From the NCBI GenBank assembly GCA_041389885.1, contig JAWKRB010000034.1, positions 1-64,000 on the forward strand: a stretch of 64,000 nt of DNA, in the 5' to 3' direction. This document shows positions 25,760 through 34,539 of the stretch, one piece after another. Each line of letters starts with the position of its first letter. Within the stretch, counting starts at the first letter, position 1. The stretch is from JAWKRB01 sp041389885 (GTDB lineage: Bacteria > Myxococcota_A > Polyangia > Polyangiales > Ga0077539). The notes below the pieces were generated by a model. That model saw only the letters and a list, made by a program, of their open reading frames with translations. It was not told the DNA's origin and ran no database searches. Made by a program: the position numbers and the translations under genes.

Positions 25760-27292
25760 CTACGCCTCGGGGATCGCCATGATCGCCTTGAGGGCCGCGC
25801 GGTCTTCTTCTCCGGGCGACCCCCACCCCGGCTCGTAGCCGAAGACCTCGCGCGCCGACTGAAACCGCATCCCGTCGAGGATCTCGAAGCGGTCGAGTCC
25901 CACCAGCGCGGGGTGCTCGGCGCCGCAGGCGTGCGCGAGCGCGAGCAGCTCCTTGCGCAGGGCCATGATGTAGTTCGCGAGGCGCGCGGACTTCAGCGTG
26001 GGGTCGAGGCCCCCCACGAGCCACGGGGTCTGCGTCGCGACGCCCGTGGGGCACCTGCCCGTGTGGCACTCCTGCGCCTGGATGCACCCGATGGCGAGCA
26101 TCGCCTCGCGGGCGACGTGGATCATGTCGCAGCCCATGCCCAGGGCGAGCATCGCCTGCTCGGGGAAGCCGAGCTTTCCCGAGCCGATGAACACCAGGCG
26201 GTCTTGCACGCCGCGCTCGGCGAAGGTCTTGTAGACCGACGCGAAGCCGAGCTTGAAGGGCAGCGCGACGTGGTCGGCGAAGACCAGGGGCGCCGCGCCG
26301 GTGCCGCCCTCGGCGCCGTCGATGGTGATGAAGTCTGGCGAGCGGCCGGTGGTGTCGATGAGCCGGGCGAGCTCGCGCCAGAAGTCCATCTCGCCGACGG
26401 CCGACTTGATCCCCACGGGGAGCCCGGTGGCGTCGGCGATGCGCTCGATGAAGTCGAGCATCGACGCGGCGTCGTGAAAGGCCGAGTGCGACGACGGCGA
26501 GATGCAGTCCTGCCCCATGGGGATGAGCCGGATCCTGGCGATCTCGGGGGTGATCTTCGCCGCGGGCAGCACGCCGCCGAGGCCGGGCTTGGCGCCCTGC
26601 GACAGCTTGATCTCGATGGCCTTCACGGGCGCCGACGCGACGGTCTCGAGGAGCCGCTCCATCGAGAACCGCCCGCGGTCGTCGCGGGCGCCGAAGTACC
26701 CCGTGCCGATCTGCCACATGAGGTCGCCGCCGTGCCGGTGGTGATCGCTGATCCCGCCCTCGCCGGTGTTCTGCATCGCGCCCGCGAGCTTGACCCCGCG
26801 GTTGATCGCCTCGACCGCGGCGCGGGAGAGCGAGCCGTAGCTCATCGCCGAGGTGTTCACGATCGACGCCGGGCGAAACGCCTTCTTGCGCCCCCGCGCG
26901 CCGCCCAGCACCTTCGCGCCGGGGCAGGCGTAGTTCGGGTCGTACCCCGGCGCGCCCTTCACGGGCGAGCAGATCGGAAAGGTCGACTGGCGCATCACCA
27001 GGTAGCCCCGGGTGAGCTCCATGTCGTTGTCCGAGCCGAAGCCGAAGTAGGGGTTCTCCTTCTTCGACGAGGCGTAGACCCAGCGTCGCTCGTCGCGGGA
27101 GAACGGCCGCTCCTCGTCGTTGCCCGTGACGATGTACTGCCGAAGCGGGGGCCCGAAGGTCTCGAAGATGTATCGAAACCTCCCGACGATCGGAAAGTTC
27201 GAGACGATCGCGTGCTTTCGCTGCAGCCGGTCGTAGACCGCGAGCAGCGCGACCAGACCGAGCACCACGCCGAGTACGGTGAGCGCGTCCAT
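25760..27292 (-). CDS. FMN-binding glutamate synthase-like protein
   Basis: A 510-aa protein with an N-terminal membrane anchor (about residues 3-22) and the FMN/TIM-barrel domain of the glutamate synthase large subunit. Visible are GEGGISDHHRHGGDL, EIKLSQGAKPGLGGVLP, ITIDGAEGGTGAAPL and a Cys cluster GCIQAQECHTGRCPTGVAT for a 3Fe-4S centre. The glutaminase domain is missing, as in the stand-alone FMN-GltB family, whose true substrate is uncertain. The ATG at 27292 is preferred because it directly precedes the anchor. Confidence 0.92.
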   Translation of the reverse strand: MDALTVLGVVLGLVALLAVYDRLQRKHAIVSNFPIVGRFRYIFETFGPPLRQYIVTGNDEERPFSRDERRWVYASSKKENPYFGFGSDNDMELTRGYLVMRQSTFPICSPVKGAPGYDPNYACPGAKVLGGARGRKKAFRPASIVNTSAMSYGSLSRAAVEAINRGVKLAGAMQNTGEGGISDHHRHGGDLMWQIGTGYFGARDDRGRFSMERLLETVASAPVKAIEIKLSQGAKPGLGGVLPAAKITPEIARIRLIPMGQDCISPSSHSAFHDAASMLDFIERIADATGLPVGIKSAVGEMDFWRELARLIDTTGRSPDFITIDGAEGGTGAAPLVFADHVALPFKLGFASVYKTFAERGVQDRLVFIGSGKLGFPEQAMLALGMGCDMIHVAREAMLAIGCIQAQECHTGRCPTGVATQTPWLVGGLDPTLKSARLANYIMALRKELLALAHACGAEHPALVGLDRFEILDGMRFQSAREVFGYEPGWGSPGEEDRAALKAIMAIPEA

Positions 27293-27440
27293 ACCCAGAG
27301 GGACTACCAGAATTGCCTCGCTCCGCGCGCGTCGCTTCGACACGGCGCGACCGCACCCCACGGGAGGCTGGCGTTCCAGCCCCTCCTACCCCGGTCGGGA
27401 TCGAGGGGCATTAGTTTTGAGATTTCAGTAGGTTGAAACC

Positions 27441-27458
27441 CTCTCCCGAGCGGGAGAG
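27441..27458. terminator. Hairpin downstream of carD
   Basis: An 8-base perfect inverted repeat (CTCTCCCG/CGGGAGAG, two bases between) sits 68 bases past the carD stop in the 233-base gap before the glutamate-synthase-like gene. No strong U-run follows on the minus strand (only GGTTT), so termination is uncertain. The adjacent 27410-27440 is the most AT-rich stretch nearby and could hold a minus-strand promoter. Confidence 0.4.
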
Positions 27459-27525
27459 AGATGGTCTGAGACGTCAGCGTCGCGTGGGGTGAGGTCGCGC
27501 CCCCGACGCGGTCCGCCGCGACGCC

Positions 27526-28032
27526 TCAGGACGCCTTGGCGGCGCCCGAGAACACCGCCTCGATCTCGCGCTCGACCTCGGCCTCGGTGACCTCCTTGGA
27601 GAGCGCGAGCTCCTTCACCAGGAGCGCGCGCGCCTGGTCCATGAGCCGACGCTCGCCGTAGGAGAGGTCTTTGTCGTCGGAGTGCTTGATGCGGTAGAGG
27701 TCGCGCAGCACCTTGGCGATCTCATAGGGCGACCCGCTGCGGATCATCTCGTTGTAGGCGCGCTGCCGGCGGTTCCAGGGGCCGTTGCCCACGGCGCGCT
27801 CGGGGGTGTGAAAGACCGCCATGACCTTCTCGGCCTCGGCCATGGGCATGACCGTTCGCAGCCCCTCCGCCGCGGCGGTCGGGACCATCACCTTCATCCC
27901 CGTGTCCATGATCCGAAGGACGTAGAAGGCCTTGGTCGAGCCGGCGATCTCCCGCCGCTCGATGGCCGTCACCTCGCCCACGCCGTGGGAGGGATGTACG
28001 GCCTTGTCGCCGATTTCAAACGTGGATTGCAT
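27526..28032 (-). CDS. carD: CarD/CdnL-family RNA polymerase-binding regulator
   Basis: A 168-aa transcription factor. The N-terminal Tudor-like RNA-polymerase interaction domain (FEIGDKAVHPSHGVGEVTAI, then FYVLRIMDTGMKVMVP) is followed by the helical DNA-interacting domain with the conserved Trp in NGPWNRRQRAYNEMI. It matches CdnL/CarD in size and lacks the AT-hook tail of Myxococcus CarD itself, so CdnL is the closer equivalent. It stabilises open complexes at rRNA and other promoters and is usually essential in myxobacteria. The start is fixed by CAGGAG 7 bases upstream of ATG at 28032. Confidence 0.95.
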   Translation of the reverse strand: MQSTFEIGDKAVHPSHGVGEVTAIERREIAGSTKAFYVLRIMDTGMKVMVPTAAAEGLRTVMPMAEAEKVMAVFHTPERAVGNGPWNRRQRAYNEMIRSGSPYEIAKVLRDLYRIKHSDDKDLSYGERRLMDQARALLVKELALSKEVTEAEVEREIEAVFSGAAKAS

Positions 28033-28164
28033 CAAAGCGCTCCTGTCCGACATCGCAAGGCCATCACTCCCTCGCGCGGTTCGCCAACGCACCACACCGA
28101 GGATCGTCTCAGGCATCCCCAGGCTGCTCGATCCGTCGACGCTCTCAATCGCATCGGACCCAAC

Positions 28165-28193
28165 AAGGTACCAGTTGCTATGCAGTGCGTCAA
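28165..28193 (-). promoter_or_regulatory. Putative housekeeping promoter for carD
   Basis: On the minus strand TTGACG (28193-28188), a 17-base spacer, then TACCTT (28170-28165). The -35 is near-perfect and the -10 moderate. It overlaps the 3' end of the upstream lipoprotein gene and leaves a leader of about 125 bases before the carD ATG. Confidence 0.5.
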
Positions 28194-29134
28194 AACCCTT
28201 GTGCGTCTTGCCCCGAGCTCGCCGGGGCCCTGCCGCGGAGCAGCTCGGACAGCGCCTCGAAGCCCGCCCAGGGCACCTGGAGCGAGAGGTCGAGCGCCTG
28301 GTCGCGGGCGTGGACCTCGACGCGGTGGTCGGCGGCCCAGGTCGTCGCGCCGATGGCGCGCAGCAGGGGGCTCTGGGTGGCGAGGCGCACCCGCGCGCGC
28401 AGGGCCCCCTCGTCGGCGGACGAGAGCTCGCCGCGCAGGGTGATCCGCAGCGCCACGCCGTCGTCGACGAGGGACGCGACGACCTCGACCCTGCGCGTGC
28501 GCGTCGTGAGCGGACCGAGCGCCTCGGAGGCGTGGCGATCGTCGCGGGTGATCTGCCCCCGCACGAGCTCGTCGGGCGTGTCGTCGTCTCCCTCGACGCG
28601 GTGGTGCGACCCTGCCAGCGCCCGGTCCACCAGCCGCGCGTCGCCCTCGGACCACGCCGCCACGCCGCACGACGCGTCCACCGCCGCCGTGACCTCGGCG
28701 CGCCCGAGGCGCCCCTCGACGCGGGTGACGCCCCGACGACCCTCCACGCGCCGGCGCGGCGGGAGCAGCCGCTCCCAGAGCAGCTCGATGATCCTCGCGG
28801 CGTCGAAGGCCCCAAGGCCCACCGCGAGCTCGCCCCCGGGGGTGATCGCGTAGAGCCCGCGCTCGACCGCGCGCACGTCGTAGCCCACGCGCCCCGCGCG
28901 CTCGACCAGCGCGCGCTCGGCGAGGTGGTCGACGCTGTGAATCAGCGACGCGCCGAGGCGAGGGTGCGAGAAGATCCTTCGGGGACGAACGATCCACCAC
29001 TGGGTCGTGCGCTCGGGGAGCGCGTCGCGGAGGGAGACGAGGCAGCCGGGCCGGACGGGCGCGGCTGCGGTCACGGGGGGGCGCGACCTCGGGCAGCCCG
29101 CCGTGAGCAGGGCCGCCGCGAGGGCGAGGGTCAG
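28190..29134 (-). CDS. Probable lipoprotein downstream of recA
   Basis: About 314 aa if translation starts at the CTG at 29134 that overlaps the recA stop. No ATG, GTG or TTG is evident at a sensible place, so the start is unsure. The sequence LTLALAAALLTAGC is a hydrophobic segment with a lipobox (TAGC), but the expected basic n-region exists only if translation begins inside recA. The remainder has no recognised domain; beta-rich stretches include VGYDVRAVERGLYAITPGGE and VEVVASLVDDGVALRITLRGELS. Its overlap with recA suggests coupled translation. Confidence 0.6.
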   Translation of the reverse strand: MTLALAAALLTAGCPRSRPPVTAAAPVRPGCLVSLRDALPERTTQWWIVRPRRIFSHPRLGASLIHSVDHLAERALVERAGRVGYDVRAVERGLYAITPGGELAVGLGAFDAARIIELLWERLLPPRRRVEGRRGVTRVEGRLGRAEVTAAVDASCGVAAWSEGDARLVDRALAGSHHRVEGDDDTPDELVRGQITRDDRHASEALGPLTTRTRRVEVVASLVDDGVALRITLRGELSSADEGALRARVRLATQSPLLRAIGATTWAADHRVEVHARDQALDLSLQVPWAGFEALSELLRGRAPASSGQDAQGF

Positions 29135-30225
29135 GCCTGCGCCTTGGGGCGCTCGCGCTCTCGCCTGGCGGGCGCGTCGGGCTTCTCGTCGGCCTTCGCC
29201 GCGCCCGCCTCGGCCGCCCCGGGTCGCTGAATCGAGTGCTTGGCCAGCACCTCCGCCTCGATCTTGGTCATCACGTCGGGGTGCTCCTCGAGCCACGTCT
29301 TCGCCTGCTCGCGCCCCTGGCCGATGCGCTCGCCCTTGTACGAGTACCACGCGCCGCTCTTCTCGACGATGCCGGCCTCGGCCCCCACGTCGAGGAGGTC
29401 GCCGGTGCGCGAGATGCCGAGGCCGTAGAGGATGTCGAACTCGACCTCGCGAAACGGCGCCGCGAGCTTGTTCTTCACGACCTTCACCTTGGTGCGGTTG
29501 CCCACCACCTGGTCGCCGCTCTTGAGCGCGCCCACGCGGCGCACGTCGAGGCGCATCGAGGCGTAGAACTTCAGCGCGTTGCCGCCCGTCGTGGTCTCGG
29601 GGTTGCCGAACATCACGCCGATCTTCATGCGGATCTGGTTGATGAACACCAGCAGCGTGTGCGAGCGGTGCACCGACGCGGTGAGCTTGCGCAGCGCCTG
29701 CGACATCAGCCTCGCCTGGAGGCCCGGCAGCTGCTCGCCCATCTCGCCCTCGATCTCGCTCTTCGGCACCAGCGCCGCGACCGAGTCGATGACCACGATG
29801 TCGACGGCGCCCGAGCGCACGAGCATGTCGGCGATCTCGAGGGCCTGCTCGCCGTTGTCGGGCTGCGAGACCAGCAGGTCGTCGACCTTCACCCCGAGCC
29901 GGCGCGCGTAGGTGACGTCGAGGGCGTGCTCGGCGTCGATGAAGGCCGCCACGCCGCCCGCGCGCTGCGCCTCGGCGATGGCGTGGAGCGTGAGGGTGGT
30001 CTTGCCCGACGACTCAGGGCCGTAGATCTCGATGATGCGCCCGCGGGGATAGCCCCCGAGCCCCAGCGCCACGTCGAGGGAGATCGACCCCGACGAGATC
30101 AGGGAGATCGGCTGCGACTCCTTGTTCGTGCCGTCGAGGCGCATGACCGCGCCCTTGCCGTACTGCTTCTCGATCCCGAGGAGCGCGAGCTCCAGTGCCT
30201 TCTTGCGGTTCTCGTCCACGGTCAT
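29131..30225 (-). CDS. recA: Recombinase RecA
   Basis: A 364-aa RecA. Walker A is GPESSGKTT (69-77), Walker B VDIVVIDSVAAL, and the DNA-binding L2 region is NQIRMKIGVMFGNPETTTGG. The C-terminal 30 residues form a charged Ala/Glu/Arg/Lys-rich extension. It filaments on ssDNA for recombination and triggers LexA cleavage. GGAGG lies 5 bases before the ATG at 30225. It follows cinA and thpR on the same strand, a widespread arrangement, but a 121-base gap with its own promoter-like elements separates it from thpR. Confidence 0.98.
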   Translation of the reverse strand: MTVDENRKKALELALLGIEKQYGKGAVMRLDGTNKESQPISLISSGSISLDVALGLGGYPRGRIIEIYGPESSGKTTLTLHAIAEAQRAGGVAAFIDAEHALDVTYARRLGVKVDDLLVSQPDNGEQALEIADMLVRSGAVDIVVIDSVAALVPKSEIEGEMGEQLPGLQARLMSQALRKLTASVHRSHTLLVFINQIRMKIGVMFGNPETTTGGNALKFYASMRLDVRRVGALKSGDQVVGNRTKVKVVKNKLAAPFREVEFDILYGLGISRTGDLLDVGAEAGIVEKSGAWYSYKGERIGQGREQAKTWLEEHPDVMTKIEAEVLAKHSIQRPGAAEAGAAKADEKPDAPARRERERPKAQA

Positions 30226-30286
30226 GTCCTCCGGTGAAAGTCTCGATCACGGGTGCGTGCCCTCTGCACCGCCGCGCCGCAGAGCA

Positions 30287-30315
30287 TGTATGCACCCACA
30301 CTGAACACATGACAA
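30287..30315 (-). promoter_or_regulatory. Putative recA promoter with GTTCAG half-site
   Basis: On the minus strand TTGTCA (30315-30310), a 17-base spacer, then CATACA (30292-30287). GTTCAG (30306-30301) sits in the spacer; it is the conserved half of the LexA box described in Myxococcus xanthus, but the other half matches poorly. SOS control is thus possible, not established. Confidence 0.45.
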
Positions 30316-30346
30316 GCACCCGGCCGCCACCGGGTGACATTGTCTG

Positions 30347-30943
30347 TCACGACGGAGGGGCGGGCGCGGGCGCGCGCGGCGGGGCGGTCAGCGAAAAGCG
30401 TGCGAGTACGGGTGGTTCGAGGTTCGGGCGGGCTCGGTCACCGCGGTAGAGCACCAGCTCGTGGACCGTCGAGGCCCCGAGGTCGGCGGGCGCGGCGAAG
30501 AGCTCGCGCGCCGCGCCGTTCGCGCGGCGAACGCGGGCGATCAGCACCCTCGGCGGCGGCGGCGGCGGGGCGAAGCCCAGCGATTCGAGGCGTCGCGCGA
30601 GGTCGTCGGCGAGAGACTCCAGGAGCTCCCCGCCCTGGTGCACCCCGACGGCGAGGTGCGTCGGCGAGGCGTCGTCGGGGCCCGCGCGCAACCCGCCGAG
30701 CTGGAGCTTGAAGGGGCCGCGCTGCCTCGCGGTCTCGGCGAGCGCGTCGACCACGGGCGACACCAGGCCCAGGTCGATCTCGCCGAGCACCGCCAGCGTC
30801 GCGTGCAGGGCGGGCGGCGAGACGAAATCGGCCTCCCAGCCCTTCTCGGCGCAGGCCCGGCGCACCGACGCCGACAGCGCCGCGAGCCGCCGCGTGAGCT
30901 GCAGGTCGAAGAGGCACGCCGCGTAGACCCGAACCGTCTCCAC
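30347..30943 (-). CDS. thpR: RNA 2',3'-cyclic phosphodiesterase ThpR (2'-5' RNA ligase family)
   Basis: A 198-aa protein of the 2H phosphoesterase superfamily, which opens RNA 2',3'-cyclic phosphates. The first catalytic motif is intact (LHATLAVLGEI, HxTx). At the place of the second, the sequence reads PPRVLIARVRR where HxTLAR is expected, so the second His and Thr seem to be missing. Activity may be reduced or lost. The C-terminal 20 residues are Pro/Ala-rich. It lies between cinA (4-base gap) and recA, a conserved gene order. Confidence 0.9.
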   Translation of the reverse strand: METVRVYAACLFDLQLTRRLAALSASVRRACAEKGWEADFVSPPALHATLAVLGEIDLGLVSPVVDALAETARQRGPFKLQLGGLRAGPDDASPTHLAVGVHQGGELLESLADDLARRLESLGFAPPPPPPRVLIARVRRANGAARELFAAPADLGASTVHELVLYRGDRARPNLEPPVLARFSLTAPPRAPAPAPPS

Positions 30944-30947
30944 GCGC

Positions 30948-32210
30948 TCAGCCGCAGTCTGCCGGGAGCCGCGCGGGCAGCCGCCCCCTGCACTGCGCCC
31001 GCACCATCTCGAGCGCCAGGTAGGCCGCCTGCCGCTGCACCGCCGCGCGGTCGCCCGAGAACCTGCGCTCCACCGCCTCGACGCCGCCCTCGGTGGCGAG
31101 CGCGAAATACACCGTGCCCACCGGGCGCTCGGCGGAGCCTCCGGTGGGGCCCGCCACGCCGCTGACCGACACCGCGATGTCGGCGCCGCTCACCCGACGC
31201 GCGCCCCGCGCCATCGCGCGCACGCACTCCATCGACACCGCGCCGTGGCCCCGCAAGAGCTCCGGCTCGACGCCGAGCACCCGCTCCTTCGCGGCGTTGG
31301 CGTAGGTCACCGCGTCGAGCAGGAGGTAGTCGCTCGAGCCCGGCACCGCGGTGAGCATCGCGCCGATGAGCCCGCCCGTGCAGCTCTCGGCCACCGCGAG
31401 GGTGTACCCGCGCGCGCGCAGCCCGCGCCCCACCGCCGCGGCGAAGGTCTCGTCGTCCTCGCCGAAGACCGCGTCGCCGAGGGCGGCGCGCAGCTCCGAG
31501 GCCGCGGCGTCGACCCGCACCCGCGCCGCGGAGGGCGGGGCGTCGCGGACGATCACCCGCACGTCGACCTCGGGGTGCACGGGGCGCAGCGCGAAGGACA
31601 CGTCTTCGAAGCGCGCCTCGACGCCGCGGACCTTCTCCACCAGGGTCGCCTCGTCGACGCCGTAGGTGCGCAGCACGCGGGTGGCGCCGCGGGGCGAGGC
31701 CGCGCCCAGGAGGTGCCGCGCGAGGACCTCGTCGGCGGCGCGCTCCGCCGCGTCGGGGGTGCCCGGGAGCACGTACACCGCGCAGTCGTTGAGGGTGACG
31801 CGAAAGGTCGGCGCGAGGTCGTCGGAGACGCTGAGGATCTCGGCCCCCTCGGGCACCTCGGCGCGCCGGTCGAGGGGGTGCGCGGCGTCGGGGTCGGCGC
31901 CCGCGCGGCGACGCAGGTCGTGGAGCGTGGACTCGTGCGAGACCACCGAGACGCCCAGGGCCCGCGCGACCGCGGCGATGGTGTGGTCGTCGCTCGCGGC
32001 GCCGGTGCCGCCGGTGGTCACCAGCACCTTCGCGCCGCGGGCGAGGTGGGCGACGGCCGCGGCGATGCGCTCGAGGTCGTCGTCGACGCAGCAGAGCCCG
32101 CTGATCTCAAAGCCCATGGCCGTGAGCCGCGAGGCGAGGAGGGGACCGTTGCGGTCGACCACCTCGCCACGCGTGAGCTCCGTCCCGATCGAGAGGATCG
32201 CTGCCACCAT
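30948..32210 (-). CDS. cinA: CinA: competence/damage-inducible protein, NMN deamidase
   Basis: A 420-aa full-length CinA. The N-terminal MoCF/COG1058 domain (AILSIGTELTRGEVVDRN, TTGGTGAASDDHT) is an ADP-ribose pyrophosphatase-type domain. The C-terminal PncC domain (LAVAESCTGGLIGAMLTAVPG, then AVTYANAAKERVLGV) deamidates nicotinamide mononucleotide to recycle NAD by-products. It is first in a cinA-thpR unit ahead of recA, a classical arrangement linked to DNA damage and competence. Confidence 0.95.
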   Translation of the reverse strand: MVAAILSIGTELTRGEVVDRNGPLLASRLTAMGFEISGLCCVDDDLERIAAAVAHLARGAKVLVTTGGTGAASDDHTIAAVARALGVSVVSHESTLHDLRRRAGADPDAAHPLDRRAEVPEGAEILSVSDDLAPTFRVTLNDCAVYVLPGTPDAAERAADEVLARHLLGAASPRGATRVLRTYGVDEATLVEKVRGVEARFEDVSFALRPVHPEVDVRVIVRDAPPSAARVRVDAAASELRAALGDAVFGEDDETFAAAVGRGLRARGYTLAVAESCTGGLIGAMLTAVPGSSDYLLLDAVTYANAAKERVLGVEPELLRGHGAVSMECVRAMARGARRVSGADIAVSVSGVAGPTGGSAERPVGTVYFALATEGGVEAVERRFSGDRAAVQRQAAYLALEMVRAQCRGRLPARLPADCG

Positions 32211-32284
32211 GTGCGGGACCCGCGACGGTACGGAACGCCCTCGGCCGCGGTCAAGTACCCCACGACCGTACTACCCTCCGGGGT

Positions 32285-32446
32285 ATGCGCGCCCTCGCGT
32301 GGCTCCTGCTCGCGGCCTCGGTCCTCGGGTGCCCTCTCAACCGGGTGCACTGCGCGCCGGGCTACACCCCGGTCTGCCAGTCGGGCTCGACGCACGGCAC
32401 GCGCTGCGTCTGCGAGCCGCCCCCGCGCTACCGCGACGAGCACTGA
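32285..32446 (+). CDS. 53-aa Cys-rich lipoprotein
   Basis: A very short gene: MRALAWLLLAASVLGCPL begins it, a clean signal peptide with lipobox VLGC at residues 13-16. The mature 38 residues contain four further Cys (NRVHCAPGYTPVCQSG and RCVCEPP), giving two possible disulphides. It is divergent from cinA (74-base gap), and its stop is one base from the stop of the convergent di-haem lipoprotein. Family unknown. The signal peptide and the tight fit between neighbours argue that it is real. Confidence 0.65.
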   Translation: MRALAWLLLAASVLGCPLNRVHCAPGYTPVCQSGSTHGTRCVCEPPPRYRDEH

Positions 32447-32447
32447 G

Positions 32448-33710
32448 CTACCGGGTCGAGAGAAACCCCACGAGCGCCTCGCGCGCCTCGCCCGAGAGCT
32501 CCAACCCGAAGGCGTGCCCGGGGATCGCGCCGACGCCGCGTCGTCCGCCCGCGTATCCCGGGTCGAGGCGGCGCGGGTCGAGGAGCGCTTCGAGGTCGCG
32601 CGCCGCGCCGTCGTGCAGCAGCCCCCGCCGCGCGCCCACGCCCCGCAGCGACGGGACCCGGTACGACCCCGTCCCGCGCTCGACCGAGCGCGCGATCGCG
32701 GGGTCGGTGCCCACCTCGTCCGCGGCGACGAGCCCGCCGCTCATCCCTTCTCCCGCGTGGCAGCGGGCGCACCGCTCGGCGAAGACCCGCGCGCCATCCC
32801 CTTGCGCTGCAGTGGTTTGCATCGCATCGCCGAGGCCGTAGAGGTACACCGCGAGGCCCGCGGCGACCTCCCTGGGCGGGCGCACCGCCCCGTGCAGCGA
32901 GGTGATCAGCAGGGTCTCGACGCGCACCGCGAGCGAGGCCAGCGAGCGCTGCTCGACGGCGCCCGCGCGGTGGAGAAACCGCTGAAAGCGCACGGGGCGC
33001 AGGTCGGGGATCGCCACGGGCTCGCTCCCGTCGCCGGTGGTGACATCGACGCGCCCGGGTCCCCAGGCGCGGAGCCTCGCGGCGAGGGAGGGGTCGGCGA
33101 CGTCGCGGGCCGAGAGCGCGCCCAGGTCGAGGCGGTCGTTGGCGAGCCCCGGCGCGAGGGACCCGTCGGCGAGGCGCCCCGCGTGGCACGCCGCGCAGCT
33201 CAGGGCGACGCCGTCCCCGCCGTCGGGCAGGCGCACGCGCAGGAGGCCGACGAGCGCGCCCCCTTCGCGCGAGAAGCCCGCGGCCTCGAGGCGATCGGGC
33301 TCCGAGGTCGCGCGGGCCACGGCGTCGGGCGCGAGCTGCGCGGGGTAGCGCCAGAACGCCCGCTCGCCCAGGGCGCGGAGCGCGGCGAGGTCGCCCCGCG
33401 TCGCCTCGGGCGCGACCCCCAGCGGGCGCGCGGGCTCGGAGACCTCGCCGCCCTCCCGGAGGGGCGCGGCGGGCGGGTCCCACACGGGCAGCGCGGACCA
33501 GTCCTGGGCGTCGCCCGTCGCGTAGCGCCGCAGCCGGAGCTGCGCGTAGGGGGTCTGCGGCGCGACCAGCGAGCGCACGAGGGTCTCTCGGCGAAACCCC
33601 GGGTCGTCGAGGTACCGGGAGATCTCATCGGGGCCCTCGCCCGCGGCGCCGCACCCCAGCAGCGCCGCCGCGGCGATCAGCCCGCGCAGGCGCTGTTGCT
33701 GCAGCGCCAT
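32448..33710 (-). CDS. Di-haem cytochrome c lipoprotein
   Basis: A 420-aa lipoprotein: signal peptide with lipobox LLGC (about residues 17-20). It has two c-type haem-binding motifs, CAACH (about residue 166) and CARCH (about residue 300). The second lies in a compact cytochrome-c-like domain (GDGARVFAERCARCHAGEGM). The segments YRVPSLRGVGARRGLLHDG and LEALLDP are typical of the CCP/MauG-related di-haem superfamily. It probably acts in periplasmic or outer-membrane electron transfer. It overlaps the upstream Cys-rich lipoprotein by 34 bases, so the two are co-transcribed. Confidence 0.87.
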   Translation of the reverse strand: MALQQQRLRGLIAAAALLGCGAAGEGPDEISRYLDDPGFRRETLVRSLVAPQTPYAQLRLRRYATGDAQDWSALPVWDPPAAPLREGGEVSEPARPLGVAPEATRGDLAALRALGERAFWRYPAQLAPDAVARATSEPDRLEAAGFSREGGALVGLLRVRLPDGGDGVALSCAACHAGRLADGSLAPGLANDRLDLGALSARDVADPSLAARLRAWGPGRVDVTTGDGSEPVAIPDLRPVRFQRFLHRAGAVEQRSLASLAVRVETLLITSLHGAVRPPREVAAGLAVYLYGLGDAMQTTAAQGDGARVFAERCARCHAGEGMSGGLVAADEVGTDPAIARSVERGTGSYRVPSLRGVGARRGLLHDGAARDLEALLDPRRLDPGYAGGRRGVGAIPGHAFGLELSGEAREALVGFLSTR

Positions 33711-34336
33711 CGCCCCACCTCCGGCGCGTACATGCAGTACGGGCGCTGGCCGAGAAAGCCGGCGTCGGCGCCGGCGCAGTCCTCGTCGTCGACGCACTCG
33801 TCCTGCGGCGTGTGGCAGCGGTAGCCCACGACGCCGCTGTAGTCCCCGCAAGAGCCGAAGGTCGGGGAGCAGTAGCCCCCGGCGCCGCAGTCGGCGTCGA
33901 CCTGACAATTGCCCCCGAGGCACACGTTCGCGCCCGAGGCGCCGCGGGTCGCGAGGCGGCACGCGCAGGGGCCGCCCGTGGTGCAGTCCGAGTCGCTGGC
34001 GCAGGTGTCGTAGTTGCAGCGGCAGCCGTCGTGGGGGTTGCCCACGCAGCGTCCGTTGGTCCCCTCGGTGCACTCGCGGTCGGCGCTGCACATGTTGGGC
34101 GCGCCGCTCCCGAGGCTGTCGCAGCTCGAGGGGGGCCGGGTCGGCGAGCAGGCCTCCCGCGACGCGCGGTGCCGCAGCGGCACCCGCCCCGGCGGCGCGT
34201 CCAGGGTGACCGGAACATCCCGCGCCAGAGGAACATCACTCCCCGGCGGCACGTCCGTCGCTGGCTGCACCGTGGCCCCGCACGCCGCCGAGAGCGCGAC
34301 CGGGAGCAAGAAGAGAAGGCCCGCGTGTGAACTCAT
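33677..34336 (-). CDS. Cys-rich lipoprotein, unknown function
   Basis: A 219-aa protein with a signal peptide and lipobox SAAC (about residues 16-19), followed by an Asp/Val/Pro spacer (DVPPGSDVPLARDVPV). From about residue 60 to the end it holds around 20 Cys in patterns such as CSADRECTEGTNGRCVG, CASDSDCTTGGPCAC and CVDDEDCAGADAG. These recall small disulphide-knot modules of secreted myxobacterial proteins. The 3' end overlaps the start of the di-haem lipoprotein, suggesting a shared extracytoplasmic function. Confidence 0.8.
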   Translation of the reverse strand: MSSHAGLLFLLPVALSAACGATVQPATDVPPGSDVPLARDVPVTLDAPPGRVPLRHRASREACSPTRPPSSCDSLGSGAPNMCSADRECTEGTNGRCVGNPHDGCRCNYDTCASDSDCTTGGPCACRLATRGASGANVCLGGNCQVDADCGAGGYCSPTFGSCGDYSGVVGYRCHTPQDECVDDEDCAGADAGFLGQRPYCMYAPEVGRWRCSNSACAG

Positions 34337-34539
34337 GGCTCGACCAGTGTGCACACGAAATGCCAGCGGCGCGCGTCAGGCCCTCGCGGGGGCTCCGAGT
34401 CCCTCCCCCAGACGCCCACTCTGGCACAGGTCGCGACCGCGGCGCCCTGGGGGGTCCCCCACGCCGATCCCTGCGATTTTCCATACACCTCGCGGTCGAT
34501 CCTTGACCCGCTCGCGAATTCGTCCGCACGCTGGCGGGC

